64,000 nucleotides of DNA from an uncultured Oscillospiraceae bacterium (GTDB taxonomy: Bacteria; Bacillota; Clostridia; Oscillospirales; Oscillospiraceae): positions 1 through 64,000 of the forward strand of contig CANRLZ010000002.1 of assembly GCA_947631595.1 (NCBI GenBank), given 5' to 3'. Made by a program: the position numbers and the translations under genes. The notes under the pieces were generated by a model. That model made no database searches, was not told the origin of the DNA, and was given only the letters and a program-made list of their open reading frames with translations. Below, piece by piece: positions 9,090 to 19,771 of the stretch; within the stretch, counting starts at the first letter, position 1, and each line of letters begins with the position of its first letter.

Positions 9090-10147
9090 TGGACATGGAA
9101 TTTTACAAGGGCAAGCGGGTCTTCGTCACCGGCCACACCGGCTTTAAGGGCGCGTGGCTGTGCCGGATCCTGGTGAACGCCGGGGCGGTGGTCACCGGCT
9201 ACTCCCTCCCCGCCCCCACGGAACCCAACCTGTTCGCCCTGGCCGGGTTGGAGGGGAAGATGACCTCGGTGATGGGGGATGTGCGGGACTTTGACGCCCT
9301 GTTCGCCGCCTTCCAGGCCGCCCGGCCGGAGATCGTCCTCCACCTGGCCGCCCAGCCCATCGTCCGGGACAGCTACAAGGACCCGGCGTACACCTACGCC
9401 ACCAACGTCATGGGCACGGTGAACATCCTGGAGTGCGTCCGGCGGACCGACTGCGTGCGGAGCTTCCTCAACGTCACCACCGACAAGGTCTACAAGAACA
9501 ACGAGTGGGTCTGGGGCTACCGGGAGGAGGAGCCGCTGGACGGCTACGACCCCTACTCCAACAGCAAGTCCTGTTCGGAGCTGGTGACCCACAGCTACAA
9601 GGTCAGCTTTTTTGCCGACGGCCGGACCGCCATCTCCACCGCCCGGGCGGGCAACGTCATCGGCGGCGGGGACTTCGCCCACGACCGCATCATCCCCGAC
9701 TGCGTGCGGGCGATCCAGGCCGGCCGGCCCATCACCGTCCGCAACCCCCACTCCACGAGGCCCTACCAGCACGTGCTGGAGCCGCTGTTCGCCTACCTGA
9801 TGATTGCCCGGCGGCAGTACGAGGACCCGGCCTTCTCCGGGTGGTACAATGTTGGCCCCGACGAATGCGACTGCGTGACCACCGGGGAGCTGGTGGCGCT
9901 GTTCTGCGAAACGTGGGGCGGCGGACTCACCTGGGAGGATCGCTCCGAGGCCGACGCCCCCCACGAGGCCAACTTCCTCAAGCTGGACTGCTCCAAGCTG
10001 AAGGCGGCGGCGGGCTGGAAACCCCGCTGGCACATCGGCGAGGCCATTGAGAAGACGGTGGCGTGGACCCGGGTGTGGCTCGACCGCGGGGACGTCCCCG
10101 GGGAGATGGACCGGGAGATCGCGGAATATAGGGAGGAAGAGCGATGA
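9089..10147 (+). CDS. rfbG: CDP-glucose 4,6-dehydratase
   Basis: An NAD-dependent SDR enzyme that converts CDP-glucose to CDP-4-keto-6-deoxyglucose. It has about 352 residues, close to family length. The N-terminal Rossmann motif is [11 protein letters not shown], a form typical of RfbG. The catalytic region has TTDKVYKN and the Tyr-x3-Lys pair in [33 protein letters not shown] and [10 protein letters not shown] are further RfbG hallmarks. The start is ATG 9089, overlapping the rfbF stop, or possibly ATG 9095 six bases later. The stop overlaps the rfbH start (ATGA), so F, G and H are tightly coupled. Confidence 0.96.
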   Translation: MDMEFYKGKRVFVTGHTGFKGAWLCRILVNAGAVVTGYSLPAPTEPNLFALAGLEGKMTSVMGDVRDFDALFAAFQAARPEIVLHLAAQPIVRDSYKDPAYTYATNVMGTVNILECVRRTDCVRSFLNVTTDKVYKNNEWVWGYREEEPLDGYDPYSNSKSCSELVTHSYKVSFFADGRTAISTARAGNVIGGGDFAHDRIIPDCVRAIQAGRPITVRNPHSTRPYQHVLEPLFAYLMIARRQYEDPAFSGWYNVGPDECDCVTTGELVALFCETWGGGLTWEDRSEADAPHEANFLKLDCSKLKAAAGWKPRWHIGEAIEKTVAWTRVWLDRGDVPGEMDREIAEYREEER

Positions 10148-11496
10148 AACACGACTGGACAAGCGAGCGGGAGGCGCGGCAGGAGATCCTGGACGCCGTC
10201 TCCGCCTATTACCACGACTTCAAGGAGAACAAGAAGCCCTTCGCGCCGGGGGATCGGATCAATTACGCCGCACGGGTCTTTGACGACCAGGAGATGCGCT
10301 CCCTGGTGGACTCCGCCCTGGACTTCTGGCTCACCACCGGCCGGTTCGCCGAGGAATTTGAGCGGGAGTTTGCCCAGTGGTTGGGCGTGAAGTTCGCGCA
10401 CCTGGTAAACAGCGGCTCCTCGGCCAACCTGGTGGCGTTCTCTGTGCTGACCGCCCCGGAGCTGGGGGAGCGCCGGATCAAGCGGGGCGACGAGGTCATC
10501 ACGGTGGCGGCGGGCTTCCCCACCACGGTGACCCCCGTCCTCCAGTACGGCGCGGTGCCGGTCTTCGTGGACGTGACCATCCCCCAGTACAACATCGACG
10601 TCTCCCAGCTGGAGGCCGCCCTCTCCCCCAGGACCAAGGCGGTGATGATGGCGCACACCCTGGGCAACCCGTTCGATATCGCGGCGGTGAAAGCGTTCTG
10701 CGACCGGCACGGCCTGTGGCTGGTGGAGGACAACTGCGACGCCCTGGGGAGTACCTACACCATCGACGGCGAGACGCGCTTCACCGGCACCTGGGGCGAC
10801 ATCGGCACCAGCAGTTTCTACCCGCCCCACCACATGACCATGGGGGAGGGCGGCTGCGTCTACACCAACGACCCCCTGCTCCACCGGCTCATCCTCAGCT
10901 ACCGCGACTGGGGCCGGGACTGCGTGTGTCCCTCGGGACACGACAACTTTTGCGGCCACCGCTTCGACGGACAGTTCGGCGAGCTGCCGAAGGGCTACGA
11001 CCACAAGTATGTATACAGCCACTTCGGCTACAACCTGAAGGTGACGGATATGCAGGCGGCCATCGGCGTGGAGCAGCTCAAAAAATTCCCCACCTTCGTC
11101 CAGCGCCGCCGCCACAACTGGCAGCGCCTCCGGGACGCCTTGGCCGTCGGCTCCGCGGCAGACAAGCTCATCCTCCCGGAACCCGCACCGGGCAGCGACC
11201 CCAGTTGGTTCGGCTTCCTCCTCACCGTGAAGCCGGACAGCGGCCTGAGCCGGGATGATATCACCCGTTACCTGGAGGAGCGCAACATCCAGACCCGCTT
11301 GCTCTTCAGCGGCAACCTGGTTCGCCACCCCTGTTTCGACGATATCCGCGGCACGGACGCCTACCGGGTCGTCGGCGCGCTGGACAATACCGACCGCATC
11401 ATGCGCGACACCTTCTGGGTGGGTGTCTATCCGGGCATGACCGACGAGATGCTCGACTACATGGCCCAGTCCATCGGCGAGGCCGTGGCGGAATAA
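10144..11496 (+). CDS. rfbH: CDP-4-keto-6-deoxyglucose 3-dehydrase (E1)
   Basis: This PMP- and [2Fe-2S]-dependent enzyme removes the C3 hydroxyl of CDP-4-keto-6-deoxyglucose, giving the precursor of CDP-3,6-dideoxyhexoses. The fold is that of DegT-type aminotransferases. As in known E1 enzymes, the PLP lysine is replaced by histidine: [13 protein letters not shown] has His229-His230. Cysteines for the iron-sulfur cluster are visible in the [14 protein letters not shown] segment, followed by the typical [20 protein letters not shown]. It has 450 residues, slightly above the usual 435-440. E1 needs a reductase partner (E3, RfbI/AscD/DdhD), which is not present in this window. Confidence 0.95.
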   Translation: MKHDWTSEREARQEILDAVSAYYHDFKENKKPFAPGDRINYAARVFDDQEMRSLVDSALDFWLTTGRFAEEFEREFAQWLGVKFAHLVNSGSSANLVAFSVLTAPELGERRIKRGDEVITVAAGFPTTVTPVLQYGAVPVFVDVTIPQYNIDVSQLEAALSPRTKAVMMAHTLGNPFDIAAVKAFCDRHGLWLVEDNCDALGSTYTIDGETRFTGTWGDIGTSSFYPPHHMTMGEGGCVYTNDPLLHRLILSYRDWGRDCVCPSGHDNFCGHRFDGQFGELPKGYDHKYVYSHFGYNLKVTDMQAAIGVEQLKKFPTFVQRRRHNWQRLRDALAVGSAADKLILPEPAPGSDPSWFGFLLTVKPDSGLSRDDITRYLEERNIQTRLLFSGNLVRHPCFDDIRGTDAYRVVGALDNTDRIMRDTFWVGVYPGMTDEMLDYMAQSIGEAVAE

Positions 11497-11519
11497 GATT
11501 GCCGGAAAGAGTGGTTACG

Positions 11520-12728
11520 TTGCAGAAGAAAAAGCTCTTGATCGACGTGTTCTGGAGCATCTCGGCGCTGGTGCTGATGAACGGGGTGATGCAGCTGTTC
11601 GTCTACCCCCAGCTCAATCACCGGCTGGGTGCTGAGCGCTTTGGGGACGTGCTGTATGTGATGGGAGTCATCGCCGTCTTTGCCCCCTCCGTGGGTTCGG
11701 CGGTGAACAACACCAGGCTCGTCCGGCGGCGGGAGTATACGGTGGAGAACGGGGACGCCCTTTTGAGCATCGGGATCATGCTGATCCCCTCGCTGGCGGT
11801 GTTCCTCTGGATGACCCACGGCTTCTTTTCCACGGCGGGACAATGGGTCGCCGCGGTGGGCCTGCTCCTGGCCACGGCCCTCCGGTATTACGGCGACGCC
11901 GAGTTTCGGATGAGCCTCTTCTACAAGGGTTATTTCCTCTACTACTGCGCCATCTCCATCGGCTATATCGCCGGGGTGGGACTTTACCGCCTGACGGACA
12001 ACTGGATGCTGGCCTTCCTGCCCGGCGAACTTTTGTGCTTCCTCTATGTACTCTGGAGGGGGCATATCTACCGGCCGCTGCGGCGGTCGGAAAACCAGTG
12101 GAGCTTTTTCCGGCACGCCGCCACGCTGGCGGTCTCCTACCTCTTTTATAACGCCGTTTTGAACATGGACCGCGTGCTGCTGCAAGGGCTGATGGGCGGC
12201 AAATCGGTGACGGTGTTCTATGTGGCGTCCCTGCTGGGCAAGACCTTGGCGCTGCTGGTGGTGCCGCTGAACGGTATCATCATCGGGTATCTGACCAAGG
12301 GCACGCAAAAAATCACCCGCAAGGCGTATCTCTTCACCTCTGTGGCCGTGGTCGTGGTGGGGGCGGTCCTGTACGGCGCGATCTGCGTGGTGATGCCCTG
12401 GTTTGCCCGGACCTTTTACCGCGACGTGGCGGAGGAGATCCTGGCCCTGGCGCCGCTGGCAAACCTCTCCCAGATCGCCTGTTTTTCCTCCAGCCTTTTG
12501 TTGACGGTCATGCTGACCTTCTGCTCGGAGCGGTGGCAGCTCCTGACCCAGGGGAGCTATGTGGTGGTCTTTCTGCTCCTGGCGACGTTGGGCGCCAACC
12601 ACTCCGGCATACAGGGATTTGTGATGGGCGTTCTGATCGCCAACCTGCTCCGGTTGGCGTTTGTGTGCGCGCTGGGCACGGCGATCGCTGGCCGCGGCGC
12701 GGACAGGCAGCTAAATGAAAAGGAATGA
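11520..12728 (+). CDS. Wzx-like polysaccharide flippase
   Basis: The protein has about 402 residues and roughly 12 hydrophobic segments, consistent with the MOP/PST superfamily that flips polyprenyl-linked sugars or oligosaccharides. It opens with a first helix near WSISALVLMNGVMQLFVYP. The GAERFGDVLYVMG loop is of a kind common after helix 1 in these proteins. A TTG at 11520 is chosen as start because GGAAAGA lies 9 bases upstream; other in-frame starts (TTG 11499, GTG 11511) are badly spaced. It lies between rfbH and the ThDP enzyme gene, so its cargo may carry the dideoxysugar. The family is likely; the substrate is unknown. It coexists with the ABC exporter upstream. Confidence 0.75.
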   Translation: MQKKKLLIDVFWSISALVLMNGVMQLFVYPQLNHRLGAERFGDVLYVMGVIAVFAPSVGSAVNNTRLVRRREYTVENGDALLSIGIMLIPSLAVFLWMTHGFFSTAGQWVAAVGLLLATALRYYGDAEFRMSLFYKGYFLYYCAISIGYIAGVGLYRLTDNWMLAFLPGELLCFLYVLWRGHIYRPLRRSENQWSFFRHAATLAVSYLFYNAVLNMDRVLLQGLMGGKSVTVFYVASLLGKTLALLVVPLNGIIIGYLTKGTQKITRKAYLFTSVAVVVVGAVLYGAICVVMPWFARTFYRDVAEEILALAPLANLSQIACFSSSLLLTVMLTFCSERWQLLTQGSYVVVFLLLATLGANHSGIQGFVMGVLIANLLRLAFVCALGTAIAGRGADRQLNEKE

Positions 12729-12752
12729 TGAAAGAATGAGGAGGCGCCTGTT

Positions 12753-14594
12753 ATGAAGATGAAGGTATCGGACTATATCGCCCAGACGCTCAGGTCGGCT
12801 GGAGTATCACAGGTGTTTACCGTGACAGGCGGAGGGGCGATGCATTTGAATGATTCCCTGGGTCATTGTGACCAGATCAAATGTATCTATCACCACCACG
12901 AGCAAGCGGCGGCCATGGCGGCGGAGGCATACGCGAGGGTGAACAACGATTTGGCCGTGGTTTGCGTTACAACAGGCCCAGGGTCCACGAACGCGATCAC
13001 AGGGGTATTGTGTGCCTGGATGGACTCTATTCCCATGATCGTATTGTCTGGCCAGGCTCGCTATGCGACGACCGTGCGCGGGAGTGGTTTGCGGCTGCGA
13101 ACAATGGGGATCCAGGAATATGACATCGTACGATCCGTAGAGAGTATGACCAAATACGCAGTCATGGTGAAAAACGCGGAGGATATCAAATATCACCTGA
13201 AAAGAGCGATCTTTCTTGCCAAGCAAGGCCGTCCAGGCCCATGTTGGCTGGATATTCCTCTGGATGTTCAGGGCGCGATGGTCGAGGTGGACAGCCTGAC
13301 CGACTATGACCCGGATGAAGATCTCGCGGAATGCGCGAAGGATATAAGCGACAGCACGGTCGCCTGCATTTTTGAAAAACTGAGGGAGGCAAAAAGACCC
13401 GTCCTGTATGCCGGACACGGCATCAGACTTTCCGGCGCCTATGAGTCCTTCAGAAAATTGGTCGACCTTCTGGGCATTCCCGTGGTTACGGGAATGAGCA
13501 GCGTTGATCTCCTGCCGTCAAGCCACCCCCTATATGTGGGGAGAAGCGGCGAGACCGGCACTCGCGCCGGTAACTTTGCCATCCAAACGTGCGATCTTTT
13601 GTTGTCCATCGGCAGCCGACAGAGCTTGATGCAGACGGGTTTCAACTATGAGAATTGGGCCAAAGGGGCGTATACGATCCTGAATGATATAGACCCGGAG
13701 GAATTGAAAAAGAAAACGCTTCATGTGGATATGCCGGTGGTCGGAGATGCCGCGCAGCTTATCGACAAAATGTTGGCCTATGTGCTCGACCATGCCGATC
13801 GCGATCATAAAACGTGGTTTAGCCGCTCGGAATATGCGGGCGCGTGGATAGCAAAATGCGACGGCTGGAAAAATAGCTATCCAGTTGTAACAGGGAAGCA
13901 TTACCAGGAGATCGAACCAGGCAGAACGAACATTTACGCGTTTTACGACCAGCTTTCTGACCTGCTGCCTGAAAATTCCCAGATCGTAGTGAGCGTTGGG
14001 ACGTCGCGTGTGGCCGGCAGTCAATCGTTTTATCTAAAAGAGGGCCAGAGGTTTTACACCAACGCGGTGACGGCCTCCATGGGGTATGGCCTTCCGGCGG
14101 CCATAGGCGTTTGTATGGCTTCAGGAGGGAAAGAGACCATCGCTGTTATGGGCGAGGGCTGTTTGCAAATGAATATCCAAGAACTTCAAACGATCATCCA
14201 TAATCGCCTCCCGATCCGTATTTTTGTGATCAACAATGAGGGGTATCACTCCATCAGGCAGACCCAAAACAGATACTTTGAAGGCCGATATGTTGGGATC
14301 GGGGAAGAGAGCGGCGATCTGAGTTTTCCGGATCTGTCCAAATTGTCTTGGGCATACGGATTTCCATACTGTATGTGCAGGAGCAGCAAGACCCTTTCAA
14401 ATGACATAAAAAAGTGTCTCTCTCTGGAGCCGCCGTGCATTTGCGAAGTCTTTGTCACCAAGAGACAGAATACGGAGCCGAAGGTTGCCGCCAAGGCAAA
14501 CGCGGATGGGACATTGACCTCCGGGACCTTAGAGAATATGTTCCCGTTTCTCTCAGACGAGGAATTGAACAAAGCGCTCTCATGCGATCCCTAA
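12753..14594 (+). CDS. ThDP-dependent acetolactate-synthase-like enzyme, candidate YerE-type sugar branching enzyme
   Basis: The protein has 613 residues with the three-domain layout of ThDP enzymes. The PYR domain holds the activating glutamate (Glu50 in HHHEQAAAM) and VTTGPGSTNAITGV. A central domain follows, then the PP domain with GEGCLQMN (from about 467) and the NN pair (about 494). Lone members in glycan clusters include YerE, which uses pyruvate to add a two-carbon branch to C4 of CDP-4-keto-3,6-dideoxyglucose on the way to yersiniose. That substrate class is the product of the rfbFGH genes just upstream, so I infer the same role. A strong GAGGAGGCG ribosome site precedes the ATG. Codon use is less GC-rich than rfbFGH. 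Ordinary acetolactate synthesis is less likely here. Confidence 0.72.
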   Translation: MKMKVSDYIAQTLRSAGVSQVFTVTGGGAMHLNDSLGHCDQIKCIYHHHEQAAAMAAEAYARVNNDLAVVCVTTGPGSTNAITGVLCAWMDSIPMIVLSGQARYATTVRGSGLRLRTMGIQEYDIVRSVESMTKYAVMVKNAEDIKYHLKRAIFLAKQGRPGPCWLDIPLDVQGAMVEVDSLTDYDPDEDLAECAKDISDSTVACIFEKLREAKRPVLYAGHGIRLSGAYESFRKLVDLLGIPVVTGMSSVDLLPSSHPLYVGRSGETGTRAGNFAIQTCDLLLSIGSRQSLMQTGFNYENWAKGAYTILNDIDPEELKKKTLHVDMPVVGDAAQLIDKMLAYVLDHADRDHKTWFSRSEYAGAWIAKCDGWKNSYPVVTGKHYQEIEPGRTNIYAFYDQLSDLLPENSQIVVSVGTSRVAGSQSFYLKEGQRFYTNAVTASMGYGLPAAIGVCMASGGKETIAVMGEGCLQMNIQELQTIIHNRLPIRIFVINNEGYHSIRQTQNRYFEGRYVGIGEESGDLSFPDLSKLSWAYGFPYCMCRSSKTLSNDIKKCLSLEPPCICEVFVTKRQNTEPKVAAKANADGTLTSGTLENMFPFLSDEELNKALSCDP

Positions 14595-14622
14595 TCGCTG
14601 GAGCAAAAAAGAGGTAATAGAG

Positions 14623-15558
14623 ATGAAAAAAATCAGCGTACTGATCGCCACCTACAACGAAGAGGACAATGTCTGCCCCCTGACTGAGGAATTGGTGAAT
14701 ATTTTTAACACGCAGTTGACGCAGTACGATTATGAGATCGTCTACATCGACAACCACTCCCGGGACAAGACCCGGGAGCGCCTGCGGGCGCTGTGCGCGG
14801 AAAACCCCAAGGTCAAGGCGATCTTCAACGCGAAGAACTTTGGGCAGATTCGCTCGCCGGTACACGGATTGAAGCAGACCACCGGCGACTGCACCATCAA
14901 GATGACGGCGGACTTCCAAGACCCTCCGTCCATGATCGTGGACTTTGTGCGTGAGTGGGAGAAGGGCGCGAAAATCGTCCTGGGCATCAAGAACTCCAGC
15001 GACGAAAACCACCTGATGTATATGATCCGCGGGATCTACTACAAGCTGCTTCGGAAGATATCCGACATCGACCACATCGAGCAGTTCACGGGCTTCGGCC
15101 TCTACGACAAGGCGTTTATCCAGGTCCTTCGGGACTTGAAAGACCCGGTGCCATACCTGCGCGGGATCGTGGCGGAGCTGGGGTTTGACTATGTGGCCAT
15201 CCCCTTCAACCAGCCCAAGCGCAGGAGCGGTAAGAGCAAGAACAACTGGTACTCCCTCTTTGACATCGCCATGGTGGGCATCACCTCCTACTCCAAGGTC
15301 CCCCTGCGCTGCGCCACGCTGCTGGGCGGTCTGCTGTCTGCCCTCAGCTTTTTGATCGGCTGTGTCTACTTGATCTTGAAGCTGGTCTTTTGGGATCGGT
15401 TCCTGATGGGTACGGCCCCTATGCTCATCGGGATGTTCTTCATCGGCTCGGTGCAGCTCTTTTTCCTCGGCCTGCTGGGGGAGTATATCCTGATGATCAA
15501 TGTGCGCATGATGGGAAGACCCCTGGTGGTGGAGGAGGAGCGGATCAATTTTCAGTGA
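14623..15558 (+). CDS. GtrB/DPM-like GT2 glycosyltransferase with two C-terminal helices
   Basis: The GT2 domain (about 1-225) opens with SVLIATYNEEDNV. It has the NAKNFGQIRSPVHGL region and the metal-binding ADFQDPP motif (about 95-101), typical of polyprenyl-phosphate hexosyltransferases such as GtrB and dolichol-phosphate mannose synthases. Two hydrophobic segments follow (about 230-255 and 265-290). Such enzymes load a sugar onto undecaprenyl phosphate, which is then flipped and used outside by a GT-C enzyme. The flippase at 11520 and the membrane protein at 5884 are possible partners. AAGAGG precedes the ATG. The donor may be the CDP-dideoxysugar made here, but this is inference. Confidence 0.85.
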   Translation: MKKISVLIATYNEEDNVCPLTEELVNIFNTQLTQYDYEIVYIDNHSRDKTRERLRALCAENPKVKAIFNAKNFGQIRSPVHGLKQTTGDCTIKMTADFQDPPSMIVDFVREWEKGAKIVLGIKNSSDENHLMYMIRGIYYKLLRKISDIDHIEQFTGFGLYDKAFIQVLRDLKDPVPYLRGIVAELGFDYVAIPFNQPKRRSGKSKNNWYSLFDIAMVGITSYSKVPLRCATLLGGLLSALSFLIGCVYLILKLVFWDRFLMGTAPMLIGMFFIGSVQLFFLGLLGEYILMINVRMMGRPLVVEEERINFQ

Positions 15559-15596
15559 ACGGAAGGGGAGCGGTGCGTGTGGAGCGGCGCGGACGG

Positions 15597-16538
15597 ATGA
15601 GTAAGCTCGTCGTCACGGGAGCGACCAGCATGATCGGCGTCGCCTTGATCGAGGCGGCGCTGGAGCGGGGATGTGACCTGATCTACGCGGTCGTCAGAAG
15701 GGACTGCCAAAAACTCTTCCGGCTTCCGGCGGACGGACGGGTGAAGGTGATCCCGTGTGATCTGGACCAATATGAAAAGCTCCCGGAGCTGATCGGCGAG
15801 CCGTGCGATGTATTTTACCATTTCGCGTGGAATGGGACCGGCGCCGCGCGGGATAACAGCATTTGCGGACAGGCCGAAAACATCCTCTACTCGCTGAACG
15901 CGCTCCATGCGGCAAAGGGCCTTGGGTGCAGGATGTTTGTGGGATCCGGCTCACAGGCGGAGTATGGCAAAACGAGGCTGGAAAAGATAGACCAGGCTTC
16001 GCCGATCGCCCCGTTTTCCGCCTATGGCGTGGCCAAGTACGCCGCCGGGCGGCTGGCGAGGATGGAGGCGGATAAGCTGGAAATCGCCTGCGTTTGGGCC
16101 AGAGTGTTCAGCGTTTATGGAAAATACGATAAGGATACCAGCATGGTGGCGAGCGCCATAAAGAAATTTCTGAACCATGAGGTGCCCGACTTCACCGCGG
16201 GCACCCACAAGTGGGACTACCTGTATAGCGCCGACGCCGGACGCGCGTTTTACATGATAGGAGAAAACGCGCCCGGGAGCGCTGTGTACTGCGTCGGCAG
16301 CGGGGAGGCCCGTCCATTGGCTGAGTTTATCACAGAGATGCGGGACGCTGTGGACCCGACGTTGGAGATCGGCCTGGGCAGGATCCCATACCCCCAGGAT
16401 GGCCCGCTGGAGATCTGCGCCGATATCAGCACCCTCCGCGCCGACACGGGATGGAGTCCTCATGTTGACTTTGAGCAGGGGATCAAAGAGTATGTTAAAT
16501 TTTTAACAATGGGGGGGGGGGGCACTCCCTGTAAATAG
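15597..16538 (+). CDS. NAD-dependent epimerase/reductase (SDR) of the dideoxysugar cluster
   Basis: An extended SDR protein of about 313 residues. The dinucleotide motif is VVTGATSMIG and the catalytic pair lies in YGVAKYAAGR, preceded by GSGSQAEYG. It is a candidate for the final ketoreduction of a branched or unbranched dideoxysugar (the YerF-like step). ATG 15597 fits the fold, but GTG 15579 has a better spaced GGGGAG and would add six residues. The last codons are a run of 12 G (16511-16522) that encodes Gly-Gly-Gly-Gly just before the stop. Slippage there would change only the C-terminal tail. Substrate unproven. Confidence 0.78.
   Translation: MSKLVVTGATSMIGVALIEAALERGCDLIYAVVRRDCQKLFRLPADGRVKVIPCDLDQYEKLPELIGEPCDVFYHFAWNGTGAARDNSICGQAENILYSLNALHAAKGLGCRMFVGSGSQAEYGKTRLEKIDQASPIAPFSAYGVAKYAAGRLARMEADKLEIACVWARVFSVYGKYDKDTSMVASAIKKFLNHEVPDFTAGTHKWDYLYSADAGRAFYMIGENAPGSAVYCVGSGEARPLAEFITEMRDAVDPTLEIGLGRIPYPQDGPLEICADISTLRADTGWSPHVDFEQGIKEYVKFLTMGGGGTPCK
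16511..16522. repeat. 12-base poly-G tract at the 3' end of a sugar SDR gene
   Basis: This is the longest G homopolymer noticed in the window; it follows ATG-reading codons near the gene end. Losing one G would extend the protein by about 17 residues into the intergenic region, while gaining one G would end it after three altered residues. It is a candidate slippage site or an assembly-sensitive spot. Confidence 0.8.
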
Positions 16539-16663
16539 AGTATTCCTTGTTCTTCCGCGCCGATCTTATGACGTAAGGCGGTGTGCGTGATGGACAAGTT
16601 TACGTCGGTACGGATGCGTGTCATCCGGGCGGATAGGATCAGATCTGGGCCAGTCTCCCGACC

Positions 16664-17677
16664 GTGGAAAAGCTCCGGGGAAAGAGCGTCTATATCACCG
16701 GGGCCACCGGCATGATCGCCAGCTACATCGTCTATTTTCTCCTCTACCTGAATGAGATAGCGGGCATTCCCGTTGAAATATATGCCGGCGCGCGAAAGCG
16801 GGAAAAAGCGCAGGACAGGTTTGGCGCGTATATGGAGCGGCCGTATTTCCACTTCCTACAAGGTGACGTGAGCGACGAGATAGAGGTGGAGCGGCGGTTT
16901 GACTACATCATCCACGCGGCCAGCCTCGCCAGTCCGCAGTTTTACGGGAAGATCCCGGCGGATGTGGTCCTGCCCAACACCATAGGCACCTGGAGAGTCC
17001 TGGAGCACGCCAGACAGTACGGGTGCGAAGGGGTCGTTTTCTTCAGCTCAGGCAGCGTGTACGGGGATATCGGCGATGCCGGGATCATCCGGGAGGATCT
17101 GTGCGGGAAGCTGAATTATCTCGACCCGGGCAACTGCTATGGGGAGAGCAAGCGCGCGGGAGAGCTGCTCTGCCTGGCCTACCAGAGGCAGTTTGGGATC
17201 CGGACGGTCATAACCAGGATCTTCCACGTCTACGGCCCGACCATGAACACCCAGAGCGACGCGCGGGTCTTTTCCGAGTTCATGCGCTGCCTGGTTGACG
17301 GCAAAGACATTGTGATGAAGAGCGACGGATCGGCGTCACGGGCATTTTGCTATATAACGGATGCCGTTTCAGGCCTTTTGACCGCGCTTTTGGAAGGGGA
17401 GAGCGGCGGGTGCTATAACGTCGGAAATCCCGAGGAATATATGACGATCCGGCGCCTGGCCGAGATTTTGGCCGGCCTTTCGGAGGGAGAGCCGCTTCAT
17501 GTCATCCTGGAAGACCGTCCGATCGGCGAGGATTACAGGCCCAGCCCGGAGAGCGCGAGGAAGAGACCCATGGACGTATCCCGCCTGAAAGGACTTGGAT
17601 GGACCCCGGAGGTCAGCGCCGCGCGGGGCTTTGCGCGCTGTTATCAATTCCTGAAAAAACAAGAGCGGGAGATCTGA
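16664..17677 (+). CDS. NAD-dependent epimerase/dehydratase (SDR)
   Basis: An extended SDR protein of 337 residues. The motif is VYITGATGMIASYIVYFLL at the N-terminus; FDYIIHAASLASPQFYG follows, then FFSSGSVYGD and the catalytic Tyr-x3-Lys in CYGESKRAGELL, RIFHVYGPTM and DVSRLKGLGWTP near the end. This form is common among UDP-glucuronate decarboxylase-like and CDP-sugar SDRs in glycan clusters. GTG 16664 is the only reasonable start; no good ribosome site is visible, so translation may be weak. It may act as epimerase or reductase on the same CDP-sugar as the preceding SDR. It ends the glycan operon. The 125 bases before it hold no recognised feature. Confidence 0.78.
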   Translation: MEKLRGKSVYITGATGMIASYIVYFLLYLNEIAGIPVEIYAGARKREKAQDRFGAYMERPYFHFLQGDVSDEIEVERRFDYIIHAASLASPQFYGKIPADVVLPNTIGTWRVLEHARQYGCEGVVFFSSGSVYGDIGDAGIIREDLCGKLNYLDPGNCYGESKRAGELLCLAYQRQFGIRTVITRIFHVYGPTMNTQSDARVFSEFMRCLVDGKDIVMKSDGSASRAFCYITDAVSGLLTALLEGESGGCYNVGNPEEYMTIRRLAEILAGLSEGEPLHVILEDRPIGEDYRPSPESARKRPMDVSRLKGLGWTPEVSAARGFARCYQFLKKQEREI

Positions 17678-17711
17678 CCGCGCGGGCGGGGACCCGGCGG
17701 AGACCGTCGCC

Positions 17712-18251
17712 TTGGAGGCGGAGCACACCGCCAACAGAGGACGGGAAACAGAGAGACGGAGGGATCGGACGCTGAGCGGGTTTGTTTTTGAGACGACGCT
17801 GGGGAAGTGGCTGACGACGCTTTTGATCTCCATGGTGCCCATCGTGGAGCTGCGGGGCGGATTGCCTTACGGGATCGCCCTGGGGCTGCCGTACCCGCTG
17901 GCGCTGACGGCGGCGATCTTGGGGAATATGGTGCCGGTGCCGTTTATCATCATCTACATCCGCCGGGTGTTCGCCTGGCTGCGGCGGAAGAGCAAACGGT
18001 GTGACGGCCTGGTCACGCGCCTGGAACAAAAAGCCCACCTGAAGGGGAACCTGGTGCGGAAGTACAGCGAGATCGGCCTGTGTCTCCTGGTGGCGATCCC
18101 CCTGCCGGGCACGGGCGCCTGGACGGGGGCGCTGGTGGCGGCGATGCTGGACATCCGCCTGCGGAAGGCCGTCCCCATTATCCTCCTGGGCGTGTGCGTC
18201 GCCGCGGCAATTATGACGGCGGTGACCTTCGGAGTGGGAAAAATAGTTTGA
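17712..18251 (+). CDS. Small multi-drug export family membrane protein (COG2426)
   Basis: The protein has about 179 residues with 4-5 hydrophobic segments. PIVELRGGLPYGIALGLPYP and the IPLPGTGAWTGALVAAML loop are the hallmarks of the small multi-drug export family. The family is named from weak evidence, and its real substrate is unclear. The N-terminal 20 residues from TTG 17712 are charged and may not be translated, but I see no better start; a rare CTG at 17773 follows a GGAGGGA. It is followed by a bidirectional terminator and probably ends the upstream transcript. Confidence 0.82.
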   Translation: MEAEHTANRGRETERRRDRTLSGFVFETTLGKWLTTLLISMVPIVELRGGLPYGIALGLPYPLALTAAILGNMVPVPFIIIYIRRVFAWLRRKSKRCDGLVTRLEQKAHLKGNLVRKYSEIGLCLLVAIPLPGTGAWTGALVAAMLDIRLRKAVPIILLGVCVAAAIMTAVTFGVGKIV

Positions 18252-18255
18252 ATAC

Positions 18256-18291
18256 AAAATCGCCGGAGCCATGCGGCCCCGGCGATTTTTT
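18256..18291. terminator. Bidirectional intrinsic terminator
   Basis: AAAATCGCCGG pairs with CCGGCGATTTT around a short spacer, followed by T6 on the plus strand and T4 on the minus strand. It lies between the convergent exporter gene and gltD and can serve both. Confidence 0.9.
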
Positions 18292-18298
18292 GCCTGTT

Positions 18299-19770
<1,472 letters not shown>

Positions 19771-19771
<1 letters not shown>

